A DNA stretch of 33,623 bases from Gammaproteobacteria bacterium (lineage in GTDB: Bacteria > Pseudomonadota > Gammaproteobacteria > Pseudomonadales > Azotimanducaceae), in NCBI GenBank assembly GCA_018666555.1, contig JABIZD010000149.1:1-33623 (forward strand), given 5' to 3'. The notes beneath the pieces were generated by a model. That model was not told the origin of the DNA, ran no database searches, and worked only from the letters and a program-made list of their open reading frames with translations. A program made the translations under genes and the position numbers. How positions within the stretch are numbered: position 1 is the first letter of the stretch; every line of letters starts with the position of its first letter. Of the stretch, positions 7,935 through 16,559 are shown in pieces.

Positions 7935-8382
7935 CTCCGCGAACTGGCTTAAAAACCCGTATGGCAAGGGATGATTCCATTTTCATGCAAGGGAGAGGTA
8001 ATGGGTAACCAGATCACGGCGAAGGCTGCTAGTGCCGAATGAGCTTGCCTGGCGTTGAATTCTGAAAGTGCCTATTCGTTCACCGGATTCAGGGCCGGCG
8101 AAAGTAAGTTGCAAGGCCTGGACATGACTGGCAGTGGTTGTTCAATAGAACAAGATGTTTTCGCCTTAGCTTCCTGTTTCTCCGGGGCGTAGGCAGAAGG
8201 TGGTAATGCCAGGTGCCACAGCCATAGCAAAGTCAGAGATGGGGTTTTGACTATCACCTTCAGTTGTGGATTAGCTGGAGGCCCTGATAAGGTCGATATA
8301 GGGGGTATGCTGTTTGCCAACCCTAGATCAGGGCCTTACACTCGGAGTCAGACAGCAATCAATATCAGGAGCGGAGAGTTCA
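7935..8382. other. Non-coding stretch before the molybdenum hydroxylase genes
   Basis: No convincing gene. A minus-strand frame (8072-8320) reads as low-complexity, proline-rich protein without family features. A plus-strand frame here is interrupted by stops. The promoter of the downstream operon should lie here, but I could not identify clear -10/-35 boxes. Confidence 0.35.
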
Positions 8383-8916
8383 ATGGCGAGATATCAACTC
8401 AACATTAATGGCCGGGACCTTGAAGTCGATGTCGAGGCTCAAATGCCTCTTTTGTGGGTGCTTCGAGATGAACTTGGCCTTATAGGTACGAAATTTGGAT
8501 GCGGGATTGCACAATGCGGAGCCTGTACCGTTCATGTTGCCGGCAAACCGATTCGAGCCTGTGTTACCCCGGCATCTGCTCTTGTAGGTCAACCGATTCG
8601 AACCATTGAAGGCTTGGCTGATGGCACAGAACTACATCCCTTGCAGCAAGCATGGATCGATGTTGATGTCGCCCAATGCGGGTACTGCCAGTCTGGTCAG
8701 ATAATGTCAGCTGCCGCTCTACTTGCAGAAAAGCCAAGTCCAACCGATGAAGATATAGATGCGGCTATGGTCGACAACTATTGCCGATGTGGTACTTACA
8801 ACCGCATTCGCAAAGCTATTCATTTGGCTTCTGAAAATACCCCCTCGCAATTTTTTGATGCATCGCAAGGTGGTGGTGATTTTCATGTCAAACAGCGAAG
8901 TGAGGGTCAGTCATGA
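8383..8916 (+). CDS. Molybdenum hydroxylase [2Fe-2S] subunit (isoquinoline 1-oxidoreductase alpha-type)
   Basis: The 177-residue subunit has eight cysteines for two [2Fe-2S] clusters. A plant-ferredoxin-type site is formed by C40, C45, C48 ([11 protein letters not shown]) and C60, and a second site by C99, C102 (QCGYCQSGQ) and C134, C136 (NYCRCGTY). It passes electrons from the molybdenum centre to an acceptor. The start at 8383 is preferred to an in-frame ATG at 8314 because family members begin about ten residues before the beta-grasp fold, as [15 protein letters not shown] does, and a GGAG stretch lies upstream. The stop overlaps the next start as ATGA. No signal peptide is present; such subunits are usually exported by hitch-hiking on the Tat-signal large subunit. 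Confidence 0.93.
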   Translation: MARYQLNINGRDLEVDVEAQMPLLWVLRDELGLIGTKFGCGIAQCGACTVHVAGKPIRACVTPASALVGQPIRTIEGLADGTELHPLQQAWIDVDVAQCGYCQSGQIMSAAALLAEKPSPTDEDIDAAMVDNYCRCGTYNRIRKAIHLASENTPSQFFDASQGGGDFHVKQRSEGQS

Positions 8917-11237
8917 ATGATCATGATTTCATGAGTGAATCTGACCGGGACATCGACCTTGTTCGTGCAGTTGAGCTCGAACTAAACGCCCTCGCGGAAA
9001 CGACTGATCAGGCAGAGCCGTTTTTAATCAAAAAACTGCATCGCCGGGCCTTCCTAAAGCTCAGCGGTGTAGCCGGTAGTAGCCTGGTTCTCGCCTCGGT
9101 GCTATCTGGCTATGGTACCGCAGCCAAAGCAGAAGACCTCGGTAGTTTAGTCGGCTCGATTGAGCTTAATGCGTTTATCAAAGTCTCTTCCGAAGGCAAA
9201 ATTGTTATTTATTCGTCAAACCCGGAAATGGGCCAGGGAATTAAAACCGCCTTGCCGATGATTATTGCAGAGGAAATGGGAGCGAACTGGGAAGATGTTG
9301 AAGTCCTGCAGTCTGATGTTGATGAGTCGCGATTTGGTCGGCATAGCGCCGGAGGTTCTACCACGATACCCAGGACATTCGATCAGATGCGAACCATGGG
9401 GGCATCAGCGCGCGAGATGTTCATCGGAGCTGCATCAATCTCCATGGAGCTCCCTCGAGATGAACTGCATGCCCAGAACAGTACGGTTTCACATCTTTTT
9501 TCAAGCAAGTCACTCACTTTTGGTGAGCTTGCCGCACTCGCTGTTAAACAGCCCTTACCCGATCCGAAGAATCTTATTTTTAAGGACAAGGCAGATTATA
9601 CGATTATCGGTACCTCGGTAACGGGAGTCGATAACCTTGAAATTGTCAGTGGCCTGGCACTATTCGGTATTGATGTGCGTGTACCCGAGATGCGATATGG
9701 CGCCTATCAGAAGTGTCCTGCATTTGGTGGCAAGGTTATAAGTGCAAATCTCGAAGAAGTGAAAAAATTACCGGGTATTACTGACGTTTTTATACTCGAG
9801 GGAAATGATAATGTTCGCGAATTATCTTCTGGAGTGGCGTTGGTCGGAACGTCTACCTGGGCGGTTTTTAATGCTAAAAAGCAGCTCAGGATAAACTGGG
9901 ACGAGTCCTCCGCGTCAAAAGACAGTTGGACCCAGATGGTGTCAAGAGCCAAGCGGCTTCACTCCCAGCCTGGAGAAACCCTGATCGCAGAAACCGGTGA
10001 CGTTCAGTCCAGTTACAGCAATCCTGATCATCAAACCATTGAAGCTTTTTACGAATACCCGTTCGTTGCTCACTTGTGTATGGAGCCCATGAATTGTACT
10101 GCGCATTATAAGGCAGGTCATGATGGAACCCCGGATAATTTAGAACTATGGATTCCGACTCAGGCTCCCACTCGTGCCTATCCCGTTGCCAAGTCGTTAT
10201 TTGGCCTTGACCAGGCACAAGTCAAAATTCATCAGATGAGATTAGGCGGTAGTTTTGGTCGCAGGGTCTATAGCGAATATATCTGTGAAGTGATAGCTAT
10301 GTCCAAGCAGGTCGGGGCGCCGGTTAAATTGACTTGGTCGCGGGAAGATGATTTACAGCATGATTTTTATCGCGTCGGAGGCTTTCAATCAGTAAAGGGA
10401 AGCATTGATCAGACAGGTAAGATTGTTGCTTTTGAAGATCACTTTATGGGTATGACCTATAAAGGTGGGCGTATCAGTGGCTCTGGCTTTCGTGCGACAG
10501 AGTTCCCCATGCTCAATCTGAAAAATACCCGCGCGACCCAGACTATGTTCGATATTCAGACGCCCTGTGGACCCTGGCGTGCTCCGGGAGCCAATACCAC
10601 AGCATTTGTTATCCAAAGTTTTATTCATGAACTGGCAGTTAAAGCAGGCCGGGATCATCTGGAAGTCTTACTCGAGCTCATGGGCGAACCACGCTGGTTC
10701 GATCAGGGTAATGTCCGGTCACTCAATACGGGCCGTGCTGCTGATGTCATTAGCCTTGCTGCCAAGAAAGCTAATTGGGGCAGGAGCCTGCCAAAGGGCC
10801 ATGGCCTCGGCCTGGCATTCCACTTTAGCCATGCGGCCCATGTGGCCGAAGTCGCAGAGGTTAGTGTTGATGCCAGCAAGAAACTCAAGGTCAACAGGGT
10901 AACGGTCGCCGTCGATGTGGGTCCAATTATTAATATGAGTGGAGCAACTGCCCAGGTTGAAGGGGCAGTCATTGATGGTTTGAGTACTATGCTGGGGCAG
11001 AAGATAACCATGGAGCAAGGTCGCATCCAACAATCGAATTTTCATGATTACCAGGTGCTTCGTTTACCCAATGCGCCAGAAGTCGATATTTACTTTATTC
11101 AAAGTGATTATAGCCCTACAGGATTAGGTGAGCCTGCTTTGCCACCATTGGCCCCGGCGATTGGTAACGCTATTTATGCGGCGACTGGTGAAAGAGTGCG
11201 GAAGATGCCGCTAACGGATGAGGGTTATACTATTTAG
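8913..11237 (+). CDS. Molybdenum hydroxylase large subunit (isoquinoline 1-oxidoreductase beta-type), Tat signal
   Basis: The 774-residue subunit binds molybdopterin and carries the hydroxylation site. A twin-arginine motif (R44-R45-A-F-L-K) and hydrophobic stretch predict Tat export, with cleavage near residue 73 (AAKAED). The motif is preceded by an unusually long 43-residue acidic n-region. Mo-cofactor segments such as GGSFGRR and [11 protein letters not shown] are visible, and the family catalytic Glu fits E740 in GLGEPALPP. The two-subunit arrangement without an FAD subunit matches isoquinoline oxidoreductase and related periplasmic aldehyde or N-heterocycle oxidoreductases, which use cytochrome c as acceptor. 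No cytochrome, maturation chaperone (XdhC-like) or molybdenum transport gene lies beside it. The substrate is unknown. Confidence 0.93.
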   Translation: MNDHDFMSESDRDIDLVRAVELELNALAETTDQAEPFLIKKLHRRAFLKLSGVAGSSLVLASVLSGYGTAAKAEDLGSLVGSIELNAFIKVSSEGKIVIYSSNPEMGQGIKTALPMIIAEEMGANWEDVEVLQSDVDESRFGRHSAGGSTTIPRTFDQMRTMGASAREMFIGAASISMELPRDELHAQNSTVSHLFSSKSLTFGELAALAVKQPLPDPKNLIFKDKADYTIIGTSVTGVDNLEIVSGLALFGIDVRVPEMRYGAYQKCPAFGGKVISANLEEVKKLPGITDVFILEGNDNVRELSSGVALVGTSTWAVFNAKKQLRINWDESSASKDSWTQMVSRAKRLHSQPGETLIAETGDVQSSYSNPDHQTIEAFYEYPFVAHLCMEPMNCTAHYKAGHDGTPDNLELWIPTQAPTRAYPVAKSLFGLDQAQVKIHQMRLGGSFGRRVYSEYICEVIAMSKQVGAPVKLTWSREDDLQHDFYRVGGFQSVKGSIDQTGKIVAFEDHFMGMTYKGGRISGSGFRATEFPMLNLKNTRATQTMFDIQTPCGPWRAPGANTTAFVIQSFIHELAVKAGRDHLEVLLELMGEPRWFDQGNVRSLNTGRAADVISLAAKKANWGRSLPKGHGLGLAFHFSHAAHVAEVAEVSVDASKKLKVNRVTVAVDVGPIINMSGATAQVEGAVIDGLSTMLGQKITMEQGRIQQSNFHDYQVLRLPNAPEVDIYFIQSDYSPTGLGEPALPPLAPAIGNAIYAATGERVRKMPLTDEGYTI

Positions 11238-11324
11238 GTGCAGGCTTGACCGGGTGAGCGCTGTCAACACGCAGGTTTGCTGGCCAGGGGTTTGATTGGT
11301 TGTTATTGGGATTCCAGCAAGGCC

Positions 11325-12230
11325 TCACGAAAAGCAGGATGGGTTTTTTTCAGTGACGATTCGTGCAAGACCCGCTGCGACAGCCGGATGCTCGAATGCA
11401 CCAATAATAGCCTTGGTATAGCTTGGTCTTGCCTTTAATGCAGTCCAGTAAGCGCTTACATTGGCTCGGTGTTCGGTAAGAAAAACATCCTGCCAATCCA
11501 CCTCTGCCAGGCGTTCCAAATTGACCATCATGACGACCTCTGCCAAGGTAAATTGCGCACCCAGGATCCAAGGTCCGGTAGAGGCTGCAAAGGTGCTTTC
11601 CAGTTCGTCTAGGTGAGCGTGCATGGCATCTCGACTCTTTGCCATCAGATCCACCAGCGCCAGTGTTTTGGGAAGGCCGTCGAGACCACGAAACTTAAAG
11701 GCGAGGAACATTAACGGTCGCTGTTTGATCCGATGAAACAAAAGTCCCGCAGCGATCTTCAGATAGCTGATTGAATCGACCATAGCGATGAAGATGGGTA
11801 GTGTCAGCTCTGGGATCGCGTTACCGGCGCTTTCACGCATACCAGCGATAGGGTGGTCACCAACCAGTGACAACTGATGTACCCAGTATTGCATGAGTTC
11901 TAATTATTCAGGCTCGGTGGGCAAAAGTTCTTTTGCTGCTGAGTCAGCATGCTTAGCAGCAGATACTAACTGCTCGTGCGACACATAAACCGGGTGACCA
12001 TGATGTACCAGTACGGGTACAAGTGCGCCCGGGTACACGGTGAGATAATGCCGCGAGATATTCTCACAAGAACCTGTCTCGATGAGGTCAACATGATGCG
12101 CTTTAAAATCCAGCGCCAATTCTAGAAGGCAGACCCGGGTTTTCTTTGAGCATAGAGAGAAGTTGTTGTGATACAACTCCCATTCCTGGGTGTGGGGTAG
12201 CTCGGTATGCGCGTGCAGGCCACCGGTCAT
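11325..12230 (-). pseudogene. Glutathione S-transferase interrupted by one in-frame TAA stop
   Basis: Two adjacent minus-strand frames are one GST split by a single in-frame TAA (11904-11906). The upstream part (ATG at 12230, 108 residues) is a thioredoxin-like domain with WELYHNNFSLCSKKTRVCLLE and the VPVLVHHGHPVYVSHEQL segment. The downstream part, in the same frame three codons after the stop (LEL, then ATG at 11894), is the helical C-domain (MQYWVHQLSLVG ... TLAEVVMMVNLERL). Without the stop it would be about 301 codons. No ribosome site precedes the internal ATG. A recent nonsense mutation is the simplest reading; readthrough, a two-piece protein or a base-call error are alternatives. 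Both halves otherwise look intact, so the lesion is young. Confidence 0.8.
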
Positions 12231-12585
12231 GGCCTGGGTCCTGCGCTGACTGTATTCCCAAAGATATCAGCCGATGATACTAATCAGAAGGATCGTAGTA
12301 ATCATATTTTAGCCTTCCACCACATCAAACTTATCCTGATTTAAGGCTGAGAAATCGCTGCCAGTGTTTTGCAGAGCAATGTTTGTATTGTCGCTTTCAG
12401 CTCATTGGGTACGACCAGTTAGCTTTTTACGCGAATCCAGGGAGTGAAAGGTACTTGGTGTCCGTTAACGCCCTATGCTGTCACATAGGATAGGGAAAGT
12501 GAATTTCAAATGGATGCCTTGTACAATCTTTGATCAACAATTTCTGAACAATTTCTCAACCCTTTCTCAACAATGGAACGAAATC
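12231..12585. other. Divergent intergenic region between broken GST and M28 peptidase
   Basis: Holds the divergent promoters of the two flanking genes, but no clear promoter boxes were recognised. A 12-codon hydrophobic minus-strand frame (MITTILLISIIG, start at 12305) lies upstream of and in the same frame as the broken GST, ending at a TGA. On the plus strand the annotated peptidase frame can be extended to 12475, but that extension looks non-coding, with repeated TTTCT.AACAA words. Confidence 0.4.
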
Positions 12586-14040
12586 ATGCTTAGACCAAGA
12601 ATAATTAGCTATAACGAGGTATTGGCCCTGCTGGTTGCTGTGATGATCTTCCCGCTGATTGCTTGTGCTGGCCCGGCATCTGAAAATGGTAGTGTTATTC
12701 CCAAACAACTGGTGGATCAGGCTGTGTTACTGCGTGAACGTGCGCTTTTGGACAATCTGTCGGTTGATATTGTCGAGTCCCTGACGACAGAGGTCGGTGC
12801 CCGCCGGGTTGGTACCGAGGGTGATAAACGCGCTATTGCCTGGGCCCAGGCCAAGTTCAAGGAGCTGGGCTTCGATCGTGTCTGGACAGAGCCTGTGCCG
12901 GTCGAATACGGCTGGATCCGAGGTGATGCCAAAGCGGAAATTGTTTCTCCCTATCCCCACGATATCGTCCTGACTGCGCTCGGCTATAGTGTTGGCACAG
13001 CTGGTGATCTGCAGGGAGAGATTGTTGCATTCGACGATTTTGAGGCCCTTGAAGCGGTCCCTGAGGGTAACAGCCTCAAGGGCAAGATTGCCTTTGTCGC
13101 CTACAGCATGGCTGACTTTGTACCGAAACCTGGCGATTCGCGAATGGCGGGTTATGGTAAGGGCACACGGGCGCGTACCCGTGGTCATGTGGTCGCAGCA
13201 AAAAGAGGTGCGGAAGCTATCATCATCCGTTCGGTGGGTACAGACAATAACCGCTATGCACATACTGGCAGTGGCTATGGTTACGAGGAGGGCGTTAGAA
13301 AAATCCCGGCAGCGGCAATTTCACCCCCCGATGCCATACTCATTGAGAATATGCTGCGTCGTGGTGGGCCAGTGGTTTTCAAAATGAATATGACATCGCA
13401 AATCACTACATCAATCATGGGGGCCAATGTCATTGGCGAGATAACGGGGCGCTCGGATCCTGAAAACTATGTTGTCCTTGGTGCCCATCTTGATTCCTGG
13501 GATGAGGGCACCGGCGCAATTGATGATGGTGCAGGTGTTGGCTCCATGATGGCGGCCGCGGCGATGATTGGGCAGATGCAGCAACGACCCAAACGCAGCA
13601 TACGCGTGCTTTTGTTTGCTGCTGAGGAAATCGGCCTAATTGGGGTTAGAGAATACTATAAGGCTAATAAAATCAATCTTGACCATCATCTTCTCGGCGC
13701 TGAGGTTGATGGCGGTGGCGGTCGGCCGCATACCCTGATCTCTGGAGTAGGTGTAAATGCGCTGCCAGTGGTAAGGGAAATGCATAAGTTGATAGCACCG
13801 CTGGGCATTGCCTGGAGTGAGGCTAATGATGCTAAAGGCGCATCAGATATGAGCGTGCTTGGAAGGGCTGGTATGCCAGCACTTAACTTCATGCAGAATT
13901 CCAACGATTATTTCGATTATCACCACACACCTAATGATACCTTCGATAAAATTATTCCGGAAGATATGCGCAATTTGACGGCGGCTTATACCACTATCTT
14001 TTATCTGGCTTCCGAGATGGAGATTGATTTTCGTCAGTAG
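12586..14040 (+). CDS. M28-family zinc aminopeptidase, lipoprotein
   Basis: The 484-residue exopeptidase has a lipoprotein signal (hydrophobic stretch ending LIAC, lipid-attached Cys27), so it is probably membrane-anchored in the periplasm or outer membrane. The M28 two-zinc site is complete: H301 and D303 (GAHLDSWDEGTG), D313 (AIDDGAG), E347-E348 (FAAEEIG), D375 (AEVDGGG) and H447 (DYHHTPND). A protease-associated (PA) domain probably occupies about 140-265. The start at 12586 is chosen because a canonical signal sequence begins there; an in-frame ATG at 12475 would add 37 atypical residues. It should release N-terminal amino acids from peptides, as a carboxy-/aminopeptidase Q-like enzyme. 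It converges with the lipoprotein gene at 14269. Confidence 0.93.
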   Translation: MLRPRIISYNEVLALLVAVMIFPLIACAGPASENGSVIPKQLVDQAVLLRERALLDNLSVDIVESLTTEVGARRVGTEGDKRAIAWAQAKFKELGFDRVWTEPVPVEYGWIRGDAKAEIVSPYPHDIVLTALGYSVGTAGDLQGEIVAFDDFEALEAVPEGNSLKGKIAFVAYSMADFVPKPGDSRMAGYGKGTRARTRGHVVAAKRGAEAIIIRSVGTDNNRYAHTGSGYGYEEGVRKIPAAAISPPDAILIENMLRRGGPVVFKMNMTSQITTSIMGANVIGEITGRSDPENYVVLGAHLDSWDEGTGAIDDGAGVGSMMAAAAMIGQMQQRPKRSIRVLLFAAEEIGLIGVREYYKANKINLDHHLLGAEVDGGGGRPHTLISGVGVNALPVVREMHKLIAPLGIAWSEANDAKGASDMSVLGRAGMPALNFMQNSNDYFDYHHTPNDTFDKIIPEDMRNLTAAYTTIFYLASEMEIDFRQ

Positions 14041-14123
14041 TTTCGAGCTGATTATTCGACCAGCGGCATCGGTTTGGAATTGAGACCTCGAAGTGGAAAT
14101 GGTTCGATCATAGGAGTTCATCT

Positions 14124-14153
14124 CCGGGTTATGTCTATTAAAGTAATACCCGG
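14124..14153. terminator. Hairpin downstream of the M28 gene
   Basis: CCGGGT (14124-14129) pairs with ACCCGG (14148-14153) around an AT-rich loop, and the pairing extends as TTA/TAA with a bulge. It is 83 bp after the peptidase stop. No T-run follows, so it is a weak terminator candidate or a 3'-end stabilising hairpin. Confidence 0.35.
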
Positions 14154-14216
14154 CTGAGGCAGTCGTGGTTTTTGTGCTTGCAGGGTGTCGTTATTTGCTG
14201 ACCAGTTTTGCGGTAG

Positions 14217-14252
14217 CAGCCGATGAACGGGTGAGACCCCGTTCATCGGCTG
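14217..14252. terminator. 15-bp perfect hairpin between convergent genes
   Basis: CAGCCGATGAACGGG, a 6-base loop (TGAGAC), then CCCGTTCATCGGCTG: a perfect 15-bp stem with high GC. It ends 16 bp before the stop of the minus-strand lipoprotein gene (14269), so it would be in that gene's 3' end and would also be met by transcripts from the peptidase gene. The usual U-tract is missing on either strand, so it may act as a rho-independent-like stop, a 3' stabiliser or a protein-binding site. Confidence 0.5.
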
Positions 14253-14268
14253 GAGATGATGCAGTCAC

Positions 14269-14973
14269 TCATTCAGCTGTGTATATAATTTCACACATCT
14301 CGAAATTGTCAGAAACGATCTCTTCAATCAATGAGGTTGCAGCAGACCAAATACTCATCCAGGCTGCACCTGCATAGGCCTCTTCAAGAATCTTGCCGGA
14401 TTCGGTACTGGTCGGGCTTGCTGCTCGGAGGTGATACGCCTCGTGAACTCCACCGCCGATAGGTTGAAAAACGCCAAGATTGATTGAGTGGCCATTTGAC
14501 CTTAGTGCTTTTTCAAGTGCAGCAATCTGGGTAACAAACGCCTGAATATTTTCGTTTGTAATTTTCAATCTCCACAAACGTTCAAAGCCGGGCTCTAAGG
14601 TATATTCCTTTAACGGCTTAAATATCGCTGAGTATTTGACCTGTCGCAGGGCTGTTAACTCTGGTGAGGGGCTAAAAGGATCGTACTTGTCTGTTGCAGC
14701 AACGGCTTCGGTAATTGAGTCAAAGCCATTCCATACAAACATCTGTCCGGGATAGTCGTTACCCGTTTTGGTTACGCATACCCCGGCAACTGAAGAACCA
14801 ATCGCCTTGAACGGCGCATCATTGTTTTTTAAGGATTTGATGTAAGCCTGAACATCCACGGCTTGAACCATGAGCGTGGTTAATGCCCCATTACCAACGG
14901 GCACAGCTTCAAATTGATCGGCAGAGCCAGAGCAGGAAATCACTAACGCCAGAAAAAGAGTTACTACCTTCAT
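14269..14973 (-). CDS. Unrecognised lipoprotein with two similar alpha/beta modules
   Basis: The 234-residue product starts MKVVTLFLALVISCSGSADQ; VISC fits a lipobox, so Cys14 is probably lipidated, although simple secretion is possible. The rest looks like two modules of about 100 residues (about 28-125 and 130-234), each with a beta strand, helix, beta pattern and a W/F-rich centre (PGQMFVWNGFDSITEA; HEAYHLRAASPTSTES). This resembles tandem ferredoxin-like dimeric alpha-beta barrel (EthD/ABM-like) domains, but that is a visual impression. The last lines are cysteine-poor with no catalytic motif. It stands 201 bp downstream of the methyltransferase gene on the same strand. No function is assigned. 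Confidence 0.75.
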   Translation of the reverse strand: MKVVTLFLALVISCSGSADQFEAVPVGNGALTTLMVQAVDVQAYIKSLKNNDAPFKAIGSSVAGVCVTKTGNDYPGQMFVWNGFDSITEAVAATDKYDPFSPSPELTALRQVKYSAIFKPLKEYTLEPGFERLWRLKITNENIQAFVTQIAALEKALRSNGHSINLGVFQPIGGGVHEAYHLRAASPTSTESGKILEEAYAGAAWMSIWSAATSLIEEIVSDNFEMCEIIYTAE

Positions 14974-15174
14974 GCTTTATCTCCTAGTTTATTAATGAGA
15001 ATGGAGAATGCTCACGGTATAGTCAAGGATTAATGAAGTCCAGATTAGTTCGGTTTTGGTCAACCGGCTAAAGAGATGGATTATTGGTTTTCGATCTTGC
15101 ATTAAGCCAATTTCTGCAATTTCGTGGTCTGCTTGATGAGTAATTTTGCAAGGCTATGCAAATGGGTCAAGGCT

Positions 15175-16182
15175 TCAGTTTTTCTCAGCAATGATTCTCC
15201 AGTTCAAATCAGCTATTTTTGCTTTTTCGGCATCGGTCCAGGCTTGTCCTCCCTTTTGAAGTAGATCCAGGGATTCTTCGATCCAAGCTGGCAGAATTCT
15301 AATAGCTTCAAGCGCCCTGACGGCTTTGCGAGCCATTAAGATCAGATCGCGCTTTTGCTCGCAGATTGGCCACGCCTCGCTTTTTGATGGTGCCGATAAC
15401 AGAATTCTAAAACCGGCTCTTTCCAGGGCAGCACAGACGTCAGCGGGATACATCGATTGAGTGGCCGCCAGAGTGGGAAGATAGAGTTTATGCAGGGCCA
15501 CATGTTCCTCATTAGTCCAGTCGAAATGAGGGGTTAACAAGTATTCGGAGCAAGAATATCGCGCTCCAGATTTCAATACACGATACATTTCCCGGGCATG
15601 GGCATCGAGCTCGTTTTTTTTGAAAAACGGCCAGACGGCCTGGATGGAAAAACAACCATCAAAGCTACCAGAGTCGTATTGAAGCGGTTTGTGGTGATCC
15701 CCGGTTTTGAAGTGAAGTCGATCACTCATATGACACTCTGCAGCCCATTCGACTGCATTTTCGAGCTGATTCGGGTCGATGTTGTAGCCCGAGACCTGTC
15801 CACCGGTAATGGTGGCAAGGTAGTGTGCGATTCTTCCTCTTCCGCACCCCATGTCTAAGAGATGAGACTGTTCAGGCGTAGCAAGATTGAGCGTGTCTAA
15901 AAGAGCCTGTTCACACAGCAACTGATTGCCATATAAGCCCTCTTTCTCGTTCAGTTGCGGCGGAATGTAAAGTTTTTCCAGATCAAAGACGGAAAGCATG
16001 TTGTTGAGAACTTTGTAGTAGTCTGCGACAGCCTTGGTTTCATCTGCGGTATCAGTTTTCTCGCCTTGCTGCATACGCTGAAAGAAATGATGAGCATCGA
16101 TACAGGCTTGTTTGTCCTGATCAGACAGTGTCGCCAGGCGCTTGAGTCCAATAAATGCAGTTTTGATCCTGTACCAATTCAA
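15175..16182 (-). CDS. SAM-dependent methyltransferase, sterol/cyclopropane methyltransferase-like
   Basis: The 335-residue enzyme has class I motif I at 108-117 (LLDMGCGRGR), an acidic ribose-binding segment (SGYNIDPNQL) and motif IV-like SFDGCFSIQAVWPF, followed by EMYRVLKSGARY. The order of segments, the YYKVLNNMLSVF stretch before the SAM site, and the C-terminal extension after a CSEYLLT segment resemble Erg6-type sterol 24-C-methyltransferases. Related bacterial enzymes that act on other lipids or quinones cannot be excluded. There is no signal peptide or membrane segment. It is monocistronic by spacing (201 bp and 377 bp to its neighbours). Methyltransferase class is well supported; substrate is not. 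Confidence 0.85.
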   Translation of the reverse strand: MNWYRIKTAFIGLKRLATLSDQDKQACIDAHHFFQRMQQGEKTDTADETKAVADYYKVLNNMLSVFDLEKLYIPPQLNEKEGLYGNQLLCEQALLDTLNLATPEQSHLLDMGCGRGRIAHYLATITGGQVSGYNIDPNQLENAVEWAAECHMSDRLHFKTGDHHKPLQYDSGSFDGCFSIQAVWPFFKKNELDAHAREMYRVLKSGARYSCSEYLLTPHFDWTNEEHVALHKLYLPTLAATQSMYPADVCAALERAGFRILLSAPSKSEAWPICEQKRDLILMARKAVRALEAIRILPAWIEESLDLLQKGGQAWTDAEKAKIADLNWRIIAEKN

Positions 16183-16329
16183 ATGCTGAGCCCTTTTATT
16201 ATTATTTTATCCTGATAAGCGATACTGGAGCGAAAGTCGAAATCAGCACCCTGAAGCAATTGGTTTGACAGTTTACCCGTATTTACCTTATGGCCACAGC
16301 ATACGCTGATACTTTGCTTTAGGCTTTGC

Positions 16330-16406
16330 ATTGCTTTGGGCTTTGCATTGCTTTGGGCATTGCTTTGGGCATTGCTTTGGGCATTGCTTTGGGCATTGCT
16401 TTGGGC
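16330..16406. repeat. 12-bp minisatellite (ATTGCTTTGGGC)n
   Basis: Five contiguous perfect copies of ATTGCTTTGGGC occupy 16347-16406, and one more copy lies at 16330-16341, separated by TTTGC. The array sits in the 377-bp interval (16183-16559) between the methyltransferase start and the end of the symporter gene, 148 bp upstream of the methyltransferase ATG. The interval otherwise holds no convincing gene; a plus-strand frame through the repeat gives CFGH units but has no ribosome site. Perfect copies imply recent slippage and likely length variation between strains. Confidence 0.9.
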
Positions 16407-16559
16407 TTTGCTTTGCTGAGAGGCTTCCGGATATTTTACTCTTACTTCCGGCGCTCATGATGTTCAGGCCCCTGGCCTTTAGGTCAAGCTGGTTCGGTTA
16501 TGCGGGTCGCTAGGATGTAACCGTGATTTCAAAGATCTCGAGGTCCCCCGGTTGCATCT

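Noticed and set aside
8072-8320. Minus-strand 82-residue frame before the molybdenum hydroxylase genes
   Set aside because: Proline- and serine-rich low-complexity product, no start signal, and it would occupy the promoter region of a clear operon.
12231-12305. 12-codon hydrophobic frame upstream of and in frame with the broken GST
   Set aside because: Too short to judge, ends at TGA, and its frame match to the GST has a one-in-three chance.
12475-12585. Extended N-terminus of the M28 peptidase
   Set aside because: A proper lipoprotein signal begins at the ATG at 12586; the extra 37 residues would bury it.
16331-16513. Plus-strand frame giving CFGH repeats through the minisatellite
   Set aside because: No ribosome site, the sequence is just the 12-bp repeat translated, and the remainder has no protein-like features.
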